17,089 bases of DNA from Gammaproteobacteria bacterium. Lineage in GTDB: Bacteria > Pseudomonadota > Gammaproteobacteria > SZUA-229. The translations under genes were made by a program, and so were the position numbers. The notes under the pieces are model-generated. The model saw only the letters and a program-made list of their open reading frames with translations. It did not search any database and was not told where the DNA came from. The stretch spans positions 1-17,089 of the forward strand of contig JAOUPA010000025.1 of the NCBI GenBank assembly GCA_029880105.1. The letters are read 5' to 3'. Every line of letters starts with the position of its first letter. The stretch's first letter is position 1. This document shows, piece by piece, positions 13,989 through 17,089 of the stretch.

Positions 13989-14482
13989 TAATTAGCTTCC
14001 TTTAAATATTGTTTGATTAGTCTAAGCAGTTTTGGGGGATATCGCTGGATATCATTAATGTTGGCTAACACCATATCCTCGTATTCAAACCCAGGGCTGA
14101 CTGCCTCGCTGAGCAAACCATATTCGCCCTCGGTGAGCTCGCTGGCCTTCCAGCAGCCGCCTTTAACGGTGAGTTGTGGCGTCTGGCCTTTGGATAAATC
14201 ATTGCCGAGCACCTGTGTTTCGAATTGTCCGTCGGGGTGGATAATGTAGTAGGTGATCGCTGAGCCGCTGTGAAAATAGTGCACGATATCGGATTTGTTT
14301 CTGTGCAGGTAACCAACCGGGCTGTCATCGGTCAGCAGGTAATAAATGGATGACAGGATTTTGCGTGTGCCCGCAGCACAGGCGATTTCGATTTCTGAGG
14401 TGTAGATGCGTTTGAAGTAACCGCCCTCGGAAGGGTGCGGCTCAAGGCCAAGGCTATGAATAATTGCCTGTTTGTTCATCAT
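13988..14482 (-). CDS. Cupin superfamily protein, DUF985 (Cupin_5) type
   Basis: A 164-residue single-domain cupin. The family's opening LGLEPHPSEGGYFKRIYTS is at residues 11-29. It is followed by SSIYYLLTDDSPVGYLHRNKSDIVHYFHSG, with the His residues expected at a metal site, and by LGNDLSKGQTPQLTVKGGCWKASEL and VSPGFEYEDM near the end. DUF985 proteins are sugar-binding or epimerase-like by fold, and their substrate is not established. Two ATG codons stand in tandem at the start; neither has a clear Shine-Dalgarno. The NlpC/P60 gene ends 18 bp upstream, and the protease start overlaps this stop by one base. Confidence 0.88.
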   Translation of the reverse strand: MMNKQAIIHSLGLEPHPSEGGYFKRIYTSEIEIACAAGTRKILSSIYYLLTDDSPVGYLHRNKSDIVHYFHSGSAITYYIIHPDGQFETQVLGNDLSKGQTPQLTVKGGCWKASELTEGEYGLLSEAVSPGFEYEDMVLANINDIQRYPPKLLRLIKQYLKEAN

Positions 14483-14500
14483 GGTTAATGAAGAATGGCA

Positions 14501-15022
14501 TTAGAGCCTTTTTGCCAGCAGGAATTTTGATTTCCAGTAGACGTTATCGAGTTCTGAAATAATAACACCTTCACTGGTAGAGGCATGCAGGAATTTATTG
14601 TTGCCCAGGTAAATGCCAACATGCCTGACCTTTTCGGATGTCTTAAAGAAAATAAGATCACCGGTTCTAAGATTTTTCCTGCTGATTTTTTTACCTGTCT
14701 TTATTTGTAGCTCGGTACTGCGTGGAATATCGATGCCGAGTTTTGAACGGAAGGTCGCGTAGACAAAACCAGAACAGTCGATACCGTCTTTGCTGAGGCC
14801 GCCCATTTCGTAATCGACACCCTCCCATTCGTCATGCATATCGTAGAGCCTGGCCTTGACTTCACGTGTGTTATTAAGGTTGATCTTATCGCTATTCAGC
14901 CTGGTAGCGTTAATGTCAGGTGTCGAACTACAGCTGATTACTGAGAGCATGAAAATAAGCAGTAGAACTATTTTGATCAATATCACGCTCTCTTTTAGTG
15001 TGAGGTTGGCAATCTTGTTCAT
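14501..15022 (-). CDS. NlpC/P60 family lipoprotein, probable peptidoglycan endopeptidase
   Basis: A 173-residue lipoprotein. The lipobox VISC places the lipidated cysteine at residue 31, and Ser32 at +2 favours the outer membrane. The NlpC/P60 domain has catalytic Cys83 in DGIDCSGF and His134 in RHVGIYLG, with His146 in FLHAS as the third position; LRTGDLIFF is a typical strand. Like E. coli MepS or NlpC it should cut peptide bonds in murein, probably D,D or D,L links. The ATG at 15022 gives a long N-terminus and no Shine-Dalgarno. A TTG at residue 15, preceded at 7 bases by AAAGAGAG, would give a more ordinary signal peptide and may be the true start. ATGACT-17-TATATT upstream is a possible promoter. 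Confidence 0.88.
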   Translation of the reverse strand: MNKIANLTLKESVILIKIVLLLIFMLSVISCSSTPDINATRLNSDKINLNNTREVKARLYDMHDEWEGVDYEMGGLSKDGIDCSGFVYATFRSKLGIDIPRSTELQIKTGKKISRKNLRTGDLIFFKTSEKVRHVGIYLGNNKFLHASTSEGVIISELDNVYWKSKFLLAKRL

Positions 15023-15195
15023 GGTAACGCCCGGGACAGATATTTAATATAGTGGGGACACTACACGCAGTCATATGGTGGAGGCAAGTATTTGTAGGCA
15101 TTTTTAGGTGAGTTTTGACCTTGATAATAATCATGAATTTATTGTATCCGGGCTGTTATGATTGAGTTGTGAAGGGTGTTTGGGGGATAACTGTG

Positions 15196-17089
15196 ATGCA
15201 ATATGTACGCACATTTTCTGAAATAAGAATGTCCGATGTGGCCGTGGTCGGTGGCAAGAACGCCTCGCTCGGTGAGATGTACAGTCAGCTTGAAGACAGT
15301 GGCATACGTGTGCCCAATGGATTTGCCACAACAGCAGAGGCCTTCTGGCTGTTTATGGATCACAATAAGCTTCGCCAGAAAATTCTTACTGAACTGGATG
15401 CGCTGGATACGTCGGATGTGATTGCACTGGCAAAATCAGGCCAGCGTATTCGCAACTGGATTATGCATGCCGAGTTACCCGAGGTGTTACAGGATGAAAT
15501 CGAGCAGGCCTACCAGATGCTGGGAGCTGAATATGGTACATCGCCGGATGTTGCTGTGCGCAGCTCGGCCACGGCAGAGGATCTGCCCAACGCCTCTTTT
15601 GCCGGGCAGCAGGAGACCTTTCTCAATATCAGTAATCTCGAAAATTTGCTGGTGGCGTGCCGGCGGGTGTTCGCCTCGCTGTTTACCGACCGGGCCATTT
15701 CTTACCGTATCGATAAAGGCTTTGCGCATGCAGATGTTGCGCTATCTGTTGGTGTACAGAAAATGGTGCGCGCCGATCTGGGTGCATCTGGTGTCATCTT
15801 TACGCTGGATACCGAAACCGGTTTTCGCGATGTTGTGCTGATTACATCATCTTATGGTCTGGGTGAGAATGTGGTGCAGGGTGCAGTCAATCCGGATGAG
15901 TTTTATGTTTATAAAAATACATTGAAGCAGGGGTTCAGGCCGATCATTCGTCGCCAGTTGGGAGATAAGGCGATCAAGATGGTCTATGGCAAGGACTCCA
16001 GTACCGGCTTTTCAACGCGCAATGTCGATGTCTCTATGGAGGAACGCCGGCATTTTTCCATCAGTGATGAAGAGGTACTAGAGCTTGCGCGCATCGCCGT
16101 ATTGATTGAAGCGCATTACCAGAAGCCGATGGATATTGAATGGGCGCGTGATGGTATCAGCGGTAATTTGTTTATTCTGCAGGCACGACCAGAAACCGTG
16201 CAGACCATCAAACGGGAATCGGGTTTTGAACATTTCGAATTGCATGAACGTGGTGATGTGCTGTGCATTGGTAAGAGTGTCGGCAAGCGTATTGCCTCTG
16301 GCGTTGCACGTGTAGTGGCCGATGCGTCTGCTATGCACCAGCTTCAACCCGGTGAGATATTGATTACTGACATCACTGATCCCGACTGGGAACCAGTAAT
16401 GAAAATTGCTTCGGCGATTATTACCAATCGTGGTGGTCGTACCTGCCATGCGGCGATTGTGGCGCGGGAGCTGGGTATCCCTGCAATTGTGGGCTGTGGT
16501 GATGCCACGCAAAAAATTTCAACCGGTGAGCTGGTTACTGCATCCTGTGTCGAAGGTGATACTGGTTTTGTTTATAAGGGACGATTGAACTTCACCAGTG
16601 AGCAGCTCGATTTTTCGAAGCTGGGAAAAACACAAACGCGTATTATGCTGAATCTGGCAAACCCAGATCAGGCATTTGAGAATTCGGTGTTGCCGGTTGA
16701 TGGTGTCGGTCTGGCCAGGATTGAATTTATTATTAATAACAGTATTCGTGTGCACCCCTGGGCTCTGCTCAACTACGAATCACTGGACCGCTATTTGCAG
16801 CAGCGTATCGATAAGGAGGTCGCCGGTTATCCCGACCCTGTCAGTTTTTATGTGAAACGCCTGGCAGAAGGCATCGGTATGATTGCAGCTGCCTTTTATC
16901 CGCGCCAGGTGATCGTGCGCCTGTCTGACTTTAAGTCGAATGAATATGCCTCGTTAATTGGTGGTGAGCTGATTGAGCCAAAAGAAGAAAATCCAATGAT
17001 CGGTTTTCGTGGTGCATCGCGTTATCCATCAAAAGATTTTAAAGATTGTTTTCGTCTGGAATGTGAGGCCATTGACCGCGTTAGAAAAC
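15196..17089 (+). CDS. ppsA: Phosphoenolpyruvate synthase, 3' end beyond the window
   Basis: An open frame of 631 codons running off the window edge; full-length PpsA is about 790 residues. It converts pyruvate, ATP and water to PEP, AMP and phosphate, the first step of gluconeogenesis from pyruvate. The N-terminal nucleotide-binding domain carries AVRSSATAEDLPNASFAGQQETFLN. The mobile phospho-histidine domain has GGRTCHAAIVARELGIPAIVGCG with His418, close to E. coli His421. The start of the PEP/pyruvate barrel follows, with VDGVGLARIEF and FRGASRYPS. The ATG is preceded by GGGGGATAAC. TTGACC (15115-15120), then TTTATT 17 bp on, is a possible promoter. No stop or frameshift interrupts the visible part. 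Confidence 0.97.
   Translation, partial: MQYVRTFSEIRMSDVAVVGGKNASLGEMYSQLEDSGIRVPNGFATTAEAFWLFMDHNKLRQKILTELDALDTSDVIALAKSGQRIRNWIMHAELPEVLQDEIEQAYQMLGAEYGTSPDVAVRSSATAEDLPNASFAGQQETFLNISNLENLLVACRRVFASLFTDRAISYRIDKGFAHADVALSVGVQKMVRADLGASGVIFTLDTETGFRDVVLITSSYGLGENVVQGAVNPDEFYVYKNTLKQGFRPIIRRQLGDKAIKMVYGKDSSTGFSTRNVDVSMEERRHFSISDEEVLELARIAVLIEAHYQKPMDIEWARDGISGNLFILQARPETVQTIKRESGFEHFELHERGDVLCIGKSVGKRIASGVARVVADASAMHQLQPGEILITDITDPDWEPVMKIASAIITNRGGRTCHAAIVARELGIPAIVGCGDATQKISTGELVTASCVEGDTGFVYKGRLNFTSEQLDFSKLGKTQTRIMLNLANPDQAFENSVLPVDGVGLARIEFIINNSIRVHPWALLNYESLDRYLQQRIDKEVAGYPDPVSFYVKRLAEGIGMIAAAFYPRQVIVRLSDFKSNEYASLIGGELIEPKEENPMIGFRGASRYPSKDFKDCFRLECEAIDRVRK

Overview
The window reads as chromosomal DNA of a gammaproteobacterium. 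TrmH, the AceE/AceF/Lpd set, ArgG and PpsA all have the lengths and motifs usual for that class, and the coding density, intergenic terminators and short hairpin repeats fit. No genus can be named from the sequence alone. The start and middle (about 1-11,400) are ordinary core genome. About 11,400-15,050 is an AT-richer accessory stretch packed with inverted repeats. The right edge returns to core metabolism.

Layout. 23-406 (+) is a glutaredoxin-like protein that converges, with a 4-bp overlap, on a minus-strand run. In transcription order that run is lexA (3232-2618), a Y-family DNA polymerase (2621-1380, 4-bp overlap with lexA), an orphan HigA-type antitoxin/regulator (1325-960) and a NUDIX hydrolase (963-403, 4-bp overlap with higA). 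The lexA start codon lies inside a GTTC-N7-GTTC direct repeat, the LexA-box form known from alphaproteobacteria, not the CTGT-N8-ACAG form typical of gammaproteobacteria. Two tandem 17-bp palindromes sit just upstream of higA. trmH (3320-4042, +) diverges from lexA behind a good sigma-70 promoter.

The pyruvate dehydrogenase operon aceE-aceF-lpdA (9826-4061, -) has one lipoyl domain on E2 and another on E3. It ends at a hairpin buried in the 3' end of trmH. argG (10137-11360, +) diverges from aceE across about 310 bp that hold several dyads, and it ends at a strong intrinsic terminator.

The accessory stretch has a secreted protein of unknown function (11955-11470, -) and a 57-aa Cys-containing protein resembling DUF3330 (12367-12194, -). 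Then comes about 800 bp without a convincing gene (12368-13229). Most of it is local inverted repeats: a hairpin with a GAAA loop, a nested multi-branch structure, and a row of hairpins with different stems but GGA-type loops, ending in a 15-bp perfect inverted repeat. This is the best candidate for something undescribed. After it are a cytoplasmic trypsin-like protease, a DUF985-type cupin and an NlpC/P60 lipoprotein, closely spaced on the minus strand. Phosphoenolpyruvate synthase (15196 to the window end, +) is cut off by the window edge.

How the genes work together: PDH turns pyruvate into acetyl-CoA, and PpsA turns pyruvate back into PEP. LexA with the adjacent translesion polymerase forms a compact SOS unit. 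The other genes are not obviously linked to each other.
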